Assembly: GCA_036268405.1 (NCBI GenBank)
Contig: DATAUF010000154.1
Span: 1 to 64,000 of the forward strand
DNA length: 64,000 bases
Origin: DASZTV01 sp036268405
GTDB lineage: Bacteria > Actinomycetota > Actinomycetes > JAFAQI01
Direction of reading: 5' to 3'
In this document: positions 36,104-44,696 of the stretch, piece by piece
How the letters are laid out: each line of letters starts with the position of its first letter
Position numbering within the stretch: position 1 is the stretch's first letter
Position numbers and translations under genes: made by a program
Notes under the pieces: model-generated
The model's database searches: none
Told to the model about the DNA's origin: nothing
The model's input: only the letters and a program-made list of their open reading frames with translations

Positions 36104-37309
36104 CTAGAAGTTGCCGCGCTTGTCCTGCTCGCGCTCGATCGCCTCGAACAGCGCCTTGAAGTTGCCCTTGCCGAAGCCGAGTGAGCCGTGTCGCTCGATG
36201 AGCTCGAAGAACACGGTGGGTCGGTCACCGGTCGGCTTCGTGAAGATCTGCAGCAGGTACCCATCCTCGTCGCGATCGACCAGGATGCCGCGGCGCTGCA
36301 ACTCCTCGACGGGGGCCCGCACGTTGCCGATGCGGGCGCGGAGCTCCGGGTCGTCGTAGTAGGAGTCCGGCGCCGAGAGAAACTCGACGCCCTCCGCGAC
36401 CATGGCGTCCACAGTCGCGATGATGTCGCTCGTGGCAAGCGCAACATGCTGCGCCCCCGGACCGCGGTAGAACTCGAGGTACTCGTCGATCTGGGACTTC
36501 CGCTTGCCCATTGCGGGCTCATTGAGGGGGAACTTCACGCGGTGATCGCCGTTGGCCACAACTTTGCTCATCAGAGCCGAGTAGTCGGTCGCGATGTCGT
36601 CGCCGATGAACTCCGCCATGTTCGTGAAGCCCATGACGCGGTGGTAGAACTCCACCCAGTCGTCCATCGCGCCGAGCTCGACATTGCCGACGACATGGTC
36701 GACGGCCTCGAACAACCGATCCGGCACGCCCGGCCGTGCCCGAAACAATGACGCTCGCTCGACGTAGCCCGGAAGGTAGGGGCCCGAATAACGGGATCGA
36801 TCCACCAGCGTGTGCCGTGTCTCTCCGTAGGTCGCGATCGACGCCAGTCGTACGACCCCGTGCTCGTCGCTGAGGTCGTGCGGCTCCTCCAGCACGGTCG
36901 CACCTTGAGCACGGGCGTGTGCCACGCAACGATCGACGTCCGGAACTGCAAGCGCGATGTCCACGATCCCGTCGCCGTGCAGCCGATGATGATCGGCGAG
37001 TGGGCTGTCGGGGTCGTAGGCGCCGAGGATGACGAAGCGCGCCGCGCCAGAGCGGAGCACGAAGCCGTGGTGGTCACGGTTGCCTGTCTCGGGCCCGGCG
37101 TACGCCACGAGCTCCATGCCGAAAGCGGACTGGAAGAAGTGGGCGGTCTGCACGGCGTTGCCCACGGCCCACACGATGGCGTCCCACCCGGAAACCGGAA
37201 ACGGGTCCGAGGACGCGTCGTACTCGACCAGGCCGACGAGGCGTTTGAGCTGATCCAGGCTGAGCTGGGCCAGTCGCTCGTCGTCGTTCAGAGTGGCTTC
37301 GAGGGACAC
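36104..37309 (-). CDS. hppD: 4-Hydroxyphenylpyruvate dioxygenase
   Basis: A 401-aa Fe(II) dioxygenase of the vicinal-oxygen-chelate fold that turns 4-hydroxyphenylpyruvate into homogentisate. The iron ligands are seen in the C-terminal half: His in VDHVVGNV, His in GAQHVALATSDI and Glu in VFFELIERHG. The C-terminal FGKGNFKALFEAIEREQ helix that gates the active site is complete. It starts the hppD-hmgA-fahA unit. The promoter lies in the 78-bp gap to the divergent secreted hydrolase gene. Confidence 0.96.
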   Translation of the reverse strand: MSLEATLNDDERLAQLSLDQLKRLVGLVEYDASSDPFPVSGWDAIVWAVGNAVQTAHFFQSAFGMELVAYAGPETGNRDHHGFVLRSGAARFVILGAYDPDSPLADHHRLHGDGIVDIALAVPDVDRCVAHARAQGATVLEEPHDLSDEHGVVRLASIATYGETRHTLVDRSRYSGPYLPGYVERASLFRARPGVPDRLFEAVDHVVGNVELGAMDDWVEFYHRVMGFTNMAEFIGDDIATDYSALMSKVVANGDHRVKFPLNEPAMGKRKSQIDEYLEFYRGPGAQHVALATSDIIATVDAMVAEGVEFLSAPDSYYDDPELRARIGNVRAPVEELQRRGILVDRDEDGYLLQIFTKPTGDRPTVFFELIERHGSLGFGKGNFKALFEAIEREQDKRGNF

Positions 37310-37387
37310 GATCGCTCCTTCGGCCCGACTGTACGCCTGGGCACCGGGACGCAGGTGTGAAGACGGCGGACGGCGAATCGGTCAGCG

Positions 37388-39208
37388 ATGAGGCGCACTG
37401 TCCTTGGGCTGTTCCTGGTGACCACATTGATCACCGGGCTGCTGCCGGTCGTCGGCTCGGCCGCCACGGCTGCCGGCGCGGTGGCCAAGCAGGGTTACAT
37501 CCGCATGGCGGACGGCACCAAGCTCGAGTACACCGTCGACCTGCCGTCCGCACACGGCAGGTTTCCCGTCGCCCTGGTGTACGACGGCTACTGCGAAGGT
37601 CCGGGCGGGCTGAGCTGCAACGACGTGGCATCAGCGCACGCGTTGTTCTCGGCCGGCTTTGCCATCCTCGGCGTGAGCATCCGCGGGACAAGCTGCTCGA
37701 CGGGAGTGTTCGACGCCTTCACGGCTCAAGAGTGGCGCGACGGCAAGGCGGTGGTCGAGTGGGCCGCGCGCCAGCCTTGGTCCACCGGTCACATCGGGAT
37801 GTTCGGCGACTCCTTTCCGGGCATCACCCAGCTCGGCACCGCCGGCCTTCGCCCCGCTCACTTGGACGCCATCGCCCCGTTCCAGGTGACGTCCGACGTC
37901 TATCGCGATGTCGCGTTCCCGGGCGGGATGGCCAACCTCGAGTTCGGAGCCTTCTGGGCGGGCGTGGACCAGCCACTCAACTCCAACGAAAGCGGTGTGA
38001 AGCAGCTTCTCAAGAGCAAAGACCCCGAGTGCGCCCAGTCGCGGCTCGTGAACCTCGCCGCCATCCCCACGCACAACGTTGCACTCATCGGCTTCCAACA
38101 TCCGTTCGACGGCGCGTGGTGGCAGCAGCACGAGCCCGGCGCCAACACAGCCAAGATCCACATCCCGACCTTCGGCTGCTTCACCTGGCAGGACGACGAG
38201 GTCGGAAGTCGCGGCTCGTCGTACCTGAGCCGGCTCGACCCCGCGAAGACCTGGGTCGTCGCCAGCAACGGTTACCACGGCATGTGCGAGCTCTCGATTC
38301 CTCAGGTGACCGACGAGCTCGTGGCGTTCTTCAACCGGTTCGTGAAGGGCGCCTCGAACGGCTTCGAGCGCACCACCCCGCACATCCAGCTCTGGCACGA
38401 GACCGCGGCAAACCAGCTGGGACAGAACACGCCGCGCTGGGTCACCAGCTACCCGACCTACGCCGCGATCCCGGTGAAACCGATCTCGCTGTACTTCCGC
38501 TCCGACGGCCAACTGTCGCTCACCGCACCGAGCGGCGCAGCCGCGCCGGACAGCTACATCTATCCCGCACCCTCGCTGGGTACCGAGGACGGCGTCGTCA
38601 TCGGCCAGCACAACCTGCTGTGGAAGACCGGCGAGCCGGCAGGCGCATCGGTCGCCTACACGACCCCTGCGCTGACCCGCGACACCGAGATCTTCGGCTC
38701 GGGCTCGGGCAACATCTGGCTGAGCTCGACCGCACCGGACACCGACCTGCAGATCACGCTGACGGAGGTCCGCCCCGATGGCCACGAGGTGTACGTCGGG
38801 CGCGGCTGGCTCAAGGCCTCTCGGCGAGCCCTGAACAAGAAGCGATCGACCAAGCTTGCGCCGTACCAGACAGATCAGTCCGGCGACGTCAGCTTGCTCA
38901 CTCCAGGGAAGCCCACCTATATGAGGGTGCAGCTGTTCCCGGTCGACTACGTCTTCCGCAAGGGGTCGCGACTGCGCCTTTGGATCGATGCGCCGACCGG
39001 CCAGACCGGCGGCTGGCTGCTCAACTTCCTCAACATGCCGGCAATCAACAGCATCTACGCCGACGCCGCGCATCCCTCCGCGATCGTCCTGGGCGACCTG
39101 AAGGGCGGGCACGCCGCCGCGCCTCCCGCGGCATGCGACACCGTCCTCAACCAACCCTGCCGCCAAAACCACGCATCGCTTCCGTCGGGGACGATGACAA
39201 TCCGTTAG
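37388..39208 (+). CDS. Secreted CocE/NonD family hydrolase (X-Pro dipeptidyl-peptidase type)
   Basis: A 606-aa exported alpha/beta hydrolase. It has a signal peptide (RRTVLGLFLVTTLITGLLPV, cleavage near GSAATAAG), the CocE start YIRMADGTKLEYTVDLP, GVSIRGTSCS, the nucleophile elbow GDSFPG around residue 142, a catalytic His likely in NGYHGMCE, and a C-terminal jelly-roll domain (LYFRSDGQLSLTAP onward to LWIDAPTG). Family members cleave Xaa-Pro peptides, acyl esters or beta-lactam side chains. It is divergent from hppD, with no obvious pathway link. Confidence 0.9.
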   Translation: MRRTVLGLFLVTTLITGLLPVVGSAATAAGAVAKQGYIRMADGTKLEYTVDLPSAHGRFPVALVYDGYCEGPGGLSCNDVASAHALFSAGFAILGVSIRGTSCSTGVFDAFTAQEWRDGKAVVEWAARQPWSTGHIGMFGDSFPGITQLGTAGLRPAHLDAIAPFQVTSDVYRDVAFPGGMANLEFGAFWAGVDQPLNSNESGVKQLLKSKDPECAQSRLVNLAAIPTHNVALIGFQHPFDGAWWQQHEPGANTAKIHIPTFGCFTWQDDEVGSRGSSYLSRLDPAKTWVVASNGYHGMCELSIPQVTDELVAFFNRFVKGASNGFERTTPHIQLWHETAANQLGQNTPRWVTSYPTYAAIPVKPISLYFRSDGQLSLTAPSGAAAPDSYIYPAPSLGTEDGVVIGQHNLLWKTGEPAGASVAYTTPALTRDTEIFGSGSGNIWLSSTAPDTDLQITLTEVRPDGHEVYVGRGWLKASRRALNKKRSTKLAPYQTDQSGDVSLLTPGKPTYMRVQLFPVDYVFRKGSRLRLWIDAPTGQTGGWLLNFLNMPAINSIYADAAHPSAIVLGDLKGGHAAAPPAACDTVLNQPCRQNHASLPSGTMTIR

Positions 39209-39247
39209 TGCGGCTTACCCGCGGCCGAGTTGGGCATGATTCCCTAC

Positions 39248-39517
39248 ATGAGCGAGGCCATGAGCGAAATCGTGTCCAGTGTGCGAGACCATGCGCCGGC
39301 AATGCCTTCGGTGAAGGATGCCCGCGAGGCGGTGCGGTCGCATCTGCCATCAGCCGATGCCGTACTGCCGCGGGCCGCCCGCAAACGCTCGCGCGTTGCG
39401 GTAGCAGCGACGCTGCTTGCTGTTGCCGCGGTGGTTGCCGGCTACCTTCGCAGCCACCGTCAGGCGACTGCTGACCCGTCGCCAAGCATGTACACGCCGC
39501 CTCTGCCCAAGCCCTGA
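39248..39517 (+). CDS. Small single-pass membrane protein, hypothetical
   Basis: An 89-aa frame from ATG 39248 (MSEAMSEIVSSV). The first 50 residues are a polar helix, then KRSRVAVAATLLAVAAVVAGYLR forms one membrane segment with positive charge on the inner side, and the tail ends in a Pro-rich stretch. It lies 39 bp after the secreted hydrolase on the same strand. No family recognised; codon pattern looks genuine. Confidence 0.5.
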   Translation: MSEAMSEIVSSVRDHAPAMPSVKDAREAVRSHLPSADAVLPRAARKRSRVAVAATLLAVAAVVAGYLRSHRQATADPSPSMYTPPLPKP

Positions 39518-39560
39518 CGCGGGTCGCACGCGGGCCGCAGTGGTACCCGTACGACCACGA

Positions 39561-39782
39561 TCACGCCAGTGAGGCACTCCACCGCTCGGCGGACTGCGTG
39601 CGGGGATTACCGATGTGCCACCCGCTGCAGCGCGGACAGAAGTATGCAGCGAACATGACGTCGTCATCGACGTGGCGCCGCCGGGCCAATGCGAACCAAG
39701 CCTGCCGGTCGGCCTCGGCGTAGGTCGCGAATCGCTGCTTGTCCTCGCACTGGCTTGCCGGAGCTGGGGAAGCGGTACTCAC
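39561..39782 (-). CDS. Small zinc-ribbon-like protein, hypothetical
   Basis: A 73-aa frame from GTG 39782. It carries Cys in QCEDKQRFATYAEAD and CPRCSGWHIGN near the C-terminus. The Cys-Lys-Phe, Ala-rich helix and CPxCxGWH arrangement recurs in small actinobacterial and phage proteins thought to bind zinc. Only three Cys plus His are available, enough for one site. It stands upstream of no obvious partner on its strand; function unknown. Confidence 0.6.
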   Translation of the reverse strand: MSTASPAPASQCEDKQRFATYAEADRQAWFALARRRHVDDDVMFAAYFCPRCSGWHIGNPRTQSAERWSASLA

Positions 39783-39834
39783 GAGTCATTGATGCCCGCG
39801 TTGATGATCGTTACGCGCGCCATTAATTTCGCGG

Positions 39835-40914
39835 TTAGGGATTCTCCGACCCGGGCCCGCCGTGAGCCGCCGTGCGCACCGCGTCGGCCACCCGACGGGC
39901 TGTCGCGGGCATCGCAAGGAGGGGCGGAGTCGGTGCACCTGCCTGATGCTGCATGCCGTCGATCAGCTCGAGCAAGGCCTCTGTCGAGGAGTGACGCGGC
40001 ACCCAGCCGAGCTCGGTACGCGCGCGATGCGTCGACATCAACGGCACCGCGGCCGCCATATCCAGCCAACCGGCGTCGGTGGGTACCAGCCGAGCCCGAA
40101 ACGCCAGGTCCCCGGCCGCGCGAATGACGCTGAAGGGCACGGGGATCGGCTTGGCCCGCAGCGCCTCGGCCAGCTGCGCGGTATCGAGCACCGGATCCGC
40201 GGCGAGGTTGTACGCGCCGCTCGCGGAGGTGTCAGCGAGGGCCCTCGCGAAGGCGGCGCCGACATCGTCGGCGTGCACAGCCTGGAACGCCAGGCGCGCG
40301 AAGGTGGGCAGCATCGGGATCAGCCGGCGGCGAATCGCAGACAGCGGGATGTAAGGCCCGAGGAAGTAGCGGGCGATCTCACTCGCCGCTTCGCGCTGGA
40401 ACACCAGGCCTGGCCGGAACCGCACCAGGCGAACGTCCGGCGCGTGTCGCTCGAACCGGTCGAGCGCTCGCTCCACTGCCGCCTTGTGTCGGGCGTAGGT
40501 CGACGTCGAAGTGCCCTCTGTGGGCCACGACTCATCGACCGCGCGGTCTTTCGGGCCCGCCGAGTACGCACCCACACTCGAGGCATATAGCAGCGTCGGC
40601 ACTCCGGCCGCCGCAACAGCGTCGGCCACGTGTCGGCTGCCCACGACGTTGGTGCGATGGAGCTGCTCGAGCGAACGGCCCGGCTGGATCTGCCATGCGA
40701 GGTGGACCACAGCCTCGGCGCCCTCGAACACACGCGTGAGTTGGTTAAAGGCGTCCGGCGCGCCGATGTCGCACGAGACCCAATGGACGCCGCGCGACAC
40801 ATCCGGCGTGCGGCGGGCAACACCGACGATCTCCTCGACACCCGCCTCGCGAAGGTGCGCGACCGTCCGGGATCCCACGTTGCCGCTTGCGCCGACAACC
40901 ACGACCCGTGCCAT
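39835..40914 (-). CDS. NAD-dependent epimerase/dehydratase family protein
   Basis: A 359-aa extended SDR. The nucleotide motif GASGNVGSRT is at residues 8-17, the Ser and Tyr-Lys catalytic residues are in YASSVGAYS and STYARHKAA, and the substrate region RFRPGLVFQREA follows. Such proteins reduce or epimerise sugars or small ketones; the Rossmann half binds NAD(P). It is divergent from a decayed SDR gene and its start is 57 bp from that gene's broken 5' end. Substrate unknown. Confidence 0.9.
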   Translation of the reverse strand: MARVVVVGASGNVGSRTVAHLREAGVEEIVGVARRTPDVSRGVHWVSCDIGAPDAFNQLTRVFEGAEAVVHLAWQIQPGRSLEQLHRTNVVGSRHVADAVAAAGVPTLLYASSVGAYSAGPKDRAVDESWPTEGTSTSTYARHKAAVERALDRFERHAPDVRLVRFRPGLVFQREAASEIARYFLGPYIPLSAIRRRLIPMLPTFARLAFQAVHADDVGAAFARALADTSASGAYNLAADPVLDTAQLAEALRAKPIPVPFSVIRAAGDLAFRARLVPTDAGWLDMAAAVPLMSTHRARTELGWVPRHSSTEALLELIDGMQHQAGAPTPPLLAMPATARRVADAVRTAAHGGPGSENP

Positions 40915-40970
40915 GCAACCCGCCTACCCCGATCACCACGTGACACGCGCGTCGATCCCGCGTCCGCCGA

Positions 40971-41579
40971 TTAGGAAGCCTCGAGAAGGCCGGGCACCGC
41001 GCGGTTCTCGTCAAAGGTGACATCAGCGAAGCGGAGCATTGCCGCAGCATTGTCGCGACGGCGCTGGAGGAGTTCGGCCGACTGGACATCCTCGTGAACA
41101 ACGACGCGCTCCAGATGAGCCACGAGACGCTCGAGGAGATCAGTGACGAGGAGTTCGACCACACCTTCCGCACGAACGTGTACGCGATGTTCTACCTGTG
41201 CAAGGCAGCGCTGCCACACCTCAAGGCGGGCGCCTCGATCATCAACAGCTCGTCGGTGAACTCTGACAACCCTTCGCCACAGCTCGCGCCGTACGCCGCC
41301 ACCAAAGCAGCGATCGCGAACTTCTCGGCGAGCCTCGCGCAACTGCTCGGCGACCGCGGAATCCGGGTGAACAGCGTCGCCCCGGGACCGATCTGGACGC
41401 CCCTGATCCCGTCCACCATGCCGACCGAAAAGGTCGAAAGCTTCGGTTCCGACACTCCTCTCGGCCGAGCCGGGCAGCCGGCCGAGCTCGCGCCGATCTA
41501 TGTGCTTCTCGCCTCCGACGAGGCGAGCTACATGTCAGGCGCGCGCGTGGCGGTGACCGGGGGACGTCCGATCCTCTGA
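40971..41579 (+). pseudogene. 5'-truncated short-chain dehydrogenase (SDR) remnant
   Basis: The frame reads LEKAGHRAVLVKGDISEAEH and then LDILVNNDALQMSHETLEE, the Tyr-Lys site in YAATKAAIANFS, and VNSVAPGPIWTPLI through to the natural C-terminus. The N-terminal Rossmann GxxxGxG cofactor motif and about 60-70 residues are missing: upstream of 40971 similarity stops, and an in-frame TGA occurs at 40941 with no start codon. The otherwise conserved NNAA motif has become NNDA. It resembles the large glucose/ribitol-type SDR branch. An in-frame GTG near 41091 could begin a fragment, but it would lack cofactor binding. Probably a recent deletion joined it to the epimerase promoter region. Confidence 0.75.
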
Positions 41580-41581
41580 AC

Positions 41582-41700
41582 GCGGGTGATCGAGACAGCG
41601 ACCACGGGCAACGGGTCCGTTTACAACTGACCGCCAAGGGCACTACCGCACTGGCCGATTCAGCAGCGAGTCGCACCGCGTTCCGGGACGAGTGCCGGGC
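41582..41700 (+). pseudogene. Possible remnant of a MarR-type regulator C-terminus
   Basis: In the frame of 41579-41581 the DNA reads GDRDSDHGQRVRLQLTAKG, followed by TTALADSAASRTAFRDE. This resembles the wing strand and last helix of MarR regulators (DRR...V.LT..G...). No helix-turn-helix precedes it; the frame runs back into the SDR remnant. It is short and could be chance, so confidence is low. Confidence 0.25.
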
Positions 41701-41742
41701 AGGACGCGCGACGTCGGGAAACCCGAGCGAAGGAGCCGCAGA

Positions 41743-43761
41743 GTGGCAGCACAGACTGGCGAGATCCTCACTACCGCGCAAGGGATCCGCCTGCCCGACA
41801 CCGACCACTCCCTCAAGGCCGGGCAGCGCGGCCCGACGCTGATTGACGACTTCCATCTACGCGAGAAGATCACCCACTTCGACCACGAGCGGATCCCGGA
41901 GCGGGTCGTCCACGCCCGTGGCGCGGCCGCGCACGGGGTCTTCACGTCGTACGGCACCGCTGGATCCCTGTGCAAGGCAGACTTCCTGGCCGATGGTCGC
42001 GAGACGCCGGTCTTCGTCCGGTTCTCCACGGTGCTGGGATCGCGCGGCTCCGCAGACACCGTCAGGGATGTCCGCGGCTTCGCGACGAAGTTCTACACGC
42101 AGCAGGGGAACTTCGATCTCGTCGGCAACAACATCCCGGTCTTCTTCATCCAGGACGGCATCAAGTTTCCCGACGTGATCCACGCGGGCAAGCCACACCC
42201 CGATCGCGAGATTCCCCAAGCCCAGACCGCGCATGACACGTTCTGGGACTTCGTGTCCCTGCACACCGAGGCGACCCACATGGTGATGTGGGCGATGTCT
42301 GATCGGGCGATCCCGCGCTCCTACCGGACGATGGAGGGCTTCGGCGTCCACACCTTCCGGCTGGTCAACGCGAAGGGCAAGACCTGCCTCGTCAAGTTCC
42401 ACTGGAAGCCGGCGGCCGGTGTCCACTCCCTGGTGTGGGAGGAGGCACAGCTCGCCGCCGGCATCGACCCTGACTTCCATCGGCGGGACATGTACGACGG
42501 CATCGGTGCCGGTGCAGCACTGGAGTGGGAGCTCGGTGTCCAGGTGATGCCGGACAGCGCGGACCAGACCTTTGAGGGCATCGACCTTCTCGATCCCACG
42601 AAGATCGTTCCGGAGGAGCTGTGCGAGGTGCAGCCGATCGGCCGGATGCAGCTCGACCGCATTCCGACCAACTTCTTCGCCGAGGTCGAGCAGGTCGCAT
42701 TCCACACCGGCAACCTGGTGCCGGGCATCGAGGTCACGGACGACCCGCTGATGCAGGCACGCCTGTTCTCCTACCTTGACACCCAGCTGATCCGGCTCGG
42801 CGGTCCCAACTTCACACAGCTGCCGATCAACCGCCCGCACTGTCCGGTCAACGACATGCTGCGCGACGGCTACCACCAGACGGCGGTCCACGAGGGAATC
42901 GCGCCGTACCAGCCCAACAGCATCGACGGCGGCGACCCCCGGCCGGCCACGGAAGACGAGGGCGCCTACATTCACCGCCCGATGCCGGTGAGCGGGCAGA
43001 AGGTGCGGCAGAGCCCTGGGAGCTTCTCCGACCACTACAGCCAGGCGGCGATGTTCTGGCAGAGCATGACGGCCGTCGAGCAGGCCCACATCGTCGAGGC
43101 GTTCTCCTTCGAGCTCGGCAAGTGCACGCTGCCGGAGATCCGCGAACGAACGCTGGGAGTTCTCGCCAACGTCGACGCCGGTCTGGCGGCCACCGTTGCC
43201 GGCGAGCTCGGCATGGCCGCCCCGAAGGGCCGGCCGCCGAAGAACATCACCGCGTCTCCGGCCCTCTCTATGGTCGCCCTCGAGCCTGGACCGATCGCCG
43301 GCCGCGTCGTCGGCGTCGTGGCCTCGGCGACGTCGGACCTTGCGGGCATCGCCCGACTGCGCCGGGCCCTCGCGGCGGAAGGTGCAGTCCTGCGGGTCAT
43401 CGCAGAGCAGGGCGGGACGCTGGGTGAGGGGCGCAACGCGCAACTCGTCGAACGAACCTTTCTCACCACGCGTTCGATCGAGTTCGACGCGGTGCTGGTC
43501 GCGTCGGGCGCCACAGAGGTCGCGGACCCGCGGCTGAACGTCCTGCTGCAAGAGGCGTATCGGCATTGCAAGGCCGTCGGCGCCTGGGGAGATGGTGAGA
43601 CGGTCCTCGCCGCCGCCGGGCTCGACCCGGCGGCTCCCGGCATCGTGCGGGCGAAGAAGGCGGACGCCGACTACGCACCGCTGCTCATCGAGGCGCTCGG
43701 CCGGCACCGCGCATGGGACCGACTGGAGTACCTGGCCGCCGGGCCGGGCGCCCCTGTTTGA
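41743..43761 (+). CDS. katE: Large-subunit monofunctional catalase (HPII type)
   Basis: A 672-aa clade 2 catalase from GTG 41743, with GAAGGAG eight to ten bases upstream. The catalytic His is in RVVHARGAAAHG, the distal Asn in DLVGNNIPVFF, and the haem-ligand Tyr in RLFSYLDTQLIRLG. After about residue 520 comes the extra class I glutaminase-like (DJ-1/PfpI fold) domain of large catalases (RVVGVVASATSDLAGI, FDAVLVASGA). It degrades hydrogen peroxide in the cytoplasm. A hemerythrin-domain gene follows 57 bp later and may share its transcript. Confidence 0.96.
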   Translation: MAAQTGEILTTAQGIRLPDTDHSLKAGQRGPTLIDDFHLREKITHFDHERIPERVVHARGAAAHGVFTSYGTAGSLCKADFLADGRETPVFVRFSTVLGSRGSADTVRDVRGFATKFYTQQGNFDLVGNNIPVFFIQDGIKFPDVIHAGKPHPDREIPQAQTAHDTFWDFVSLHTEATHMVMWAMSDRAIPRSYRTMEGFGVHTFRLVNAKGKTCLVKFHWKPAAGVHSLVWEEAQLAAGIDPDFHRRDMYDGIGAGAALEWELGVQVMPDSADQTFEGIDLLDPTKIVPEELCEVQPIGRMQLDRIPTNFFAEVEQVAFHTGNLVPGIEVTDDPLMQARLFSYLDTQLIRLGGPNFTQLPINRPHCPVNDMLRDGYHQTAVHEGIAPYQPNSIDGGDPRPATEDEGAYIHRPMPVSGQKVRQSPGSFSDHYSQAAMFWQSMTAVEQAHIVEAFSFELGKCTLPEIRERTLGVLANVDAGLAATVAGELGMAAPKGRPPKNITASPALSMVALEPGPIAGRVVGVVASATSDLAGIARLRRALAAEGAVLRVIAEQGGTLGEGRNAQLVERTFLTTRSIEFDAVLVASGATEVADPRLNVLLQEAYRHCKAVGAWGDGETVLAAAGLDPAAPGIVRAKKADADYAPLLIEALGRHRAWDRLEYLAAGPGAPV

Positions 43762-43818
43762 CCTGAAAGCCGAACTAGACCCGACCAACCCAAGGTCAAG
43801 GAGATGGAGGCACCGCAA

Positions 43819-44361
43819 ATGGCTGAGAACGGCATCGACTTCCTGATCGGGCAGCATCAGCGCATCAAGCAGCTCCTCGAGGCAGTCACGACGGCACCTG
43901 TGGAGTCGCGGCAGGAAACCTTCGATCAGCTCCGCGAGTTGCTCGCGATCCACGAGACCGCGGAGGAACTGGTGCTGCGGCCGGTGACCCGAGCCGATGT
44001 GCCGGGCGGCGACGTCGTCGCGGACGCCCGCATGGCGGAGGAGAACAAGGCCAAAGAGGTGCTCGCGGACCTGGAGAAGATGGACGTCGCGACCCAAGAG
44101 TTCCTGACGGCTTACACCGCCTTCGCCAAGGACGTCCTCGAGCATGCCAACAACGAGGAGTCATACGAGTTCCCGCTGGTTCGCGAGCATCAGGACGCCG
44201 ATGTGCTCGCCGCAATGGGCGAGTCCTTGGAGAAGGCCGAGCGTTCCGCTCCGACGCATCCGCATCCCAGCGCTCGCACGACGACCGCTGCTGCGGTGAT
44301 GGGACCCTTCGCCGCCATGGTGGACAAGGTCCGCGACGCCTTCGCCGGCGCCTCGAAATAG
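43819..44361 (+). CDS. Hemerythrin domain protein
   Basis: A 180-aa four-helix protein. Start ATG 43819 has GGAGG eight bases upstream; ATG 43804 is in frame but has its ribosome site too close. Candidate di-iron ligands are His in IGQHQRIKQLL, His/Glu in LAIHETAEELVL and His/Glu in VLEHANNEESYEFP, the usual hemerythrin HHE order. The C-terminus is a Pro/His/Thr-rich linker plus a short helix. Downstream of catalase it probably serves oxygen or peroxide handling (inference). Confidence 0.88.
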   Translation: MAENGIDFLIGQHQRIKQLLEAVTTAPVESRQETFDQLRELLAIHETAEELVLRPVTRADVPGGDVVADARMAEENKAKEVLADLEKMDVATQEFLTAYTAFAKDVLEHANNEESYEFPLVREHQDADVLAAMGESLEKAERSAPTHPHPSARTTTAAAVMGPFAAMVDKVRDAFAGASK

Positions 44362-44436
44362 CCGACGGCGAGACGGTCGACAACCTGCAGGATCTTTGGC
44401 GCAGGCTGGGCGGAAGCACCGAGTGATCGGATCAGT

Positions 44437-44685
44437 GTGGAAATCGCTGCGGCGGGGTACCGCGATGACATGTCTGGTGTACCTCCCGAGAGCCTGTCCG
44501 ACGTCGACCTCAAGCGGGATGTGACGCATCTTCACGAGACGCGCCACGAGACCTTCCTGAAAGGTTCGGTGGACGCGCTGCGGGCGCACACCGAGCGAAT
44601 GCTCGCTCTGGAGGCGGAGTTCACGCGGCGCTTCCCGGAATGCACCGCACCGGACCCCGCGCGGGTCAGGCCGGCAAAGGGCTAA
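44437..44685 (+). CDS. DUF6158-like small protein
   Basis: An 82-aa helical, charged protein from GTG 44437 (ATG 44470 is an alternative). The core VPPESLSDVDLKRDVTHLHETRHETFLKGS and ALRAHTERMLALEAEFTRRFPE matches a conserved small actinobacterial family I recognise as DUF6158. No Cys or membrane segment. It lies between the hemerythrin and DNA ligase genes on the same strand. Function unknown. Confidence 0.7.
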   Translation: MEIAAAGYRDDMSGVPPESLSDVDLKRDVTHLHETRHETFLKGSVDALRAHTERMLALEAEFTRRFPECTAPDPARVRPAKG

Positions 44686-44696
44686 GTTTCACCGCG

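Noticed and set aside
37357..39474. A 705-residue plus-strand frame overlapping the secreted CocE-like hydrolase
   Set aside because: Arg-rich, unstructured translation in the wrong frame; the hydrolase frame has signal peptide and catalytic motifs.
41857..44145. A 762-residue open frame on the minus strand opposite katE and the hemerythrin gene
   Set aside because: It is an antisense shadow of strongly supported genes in high-GC DNA; the translation shows no family pattern.
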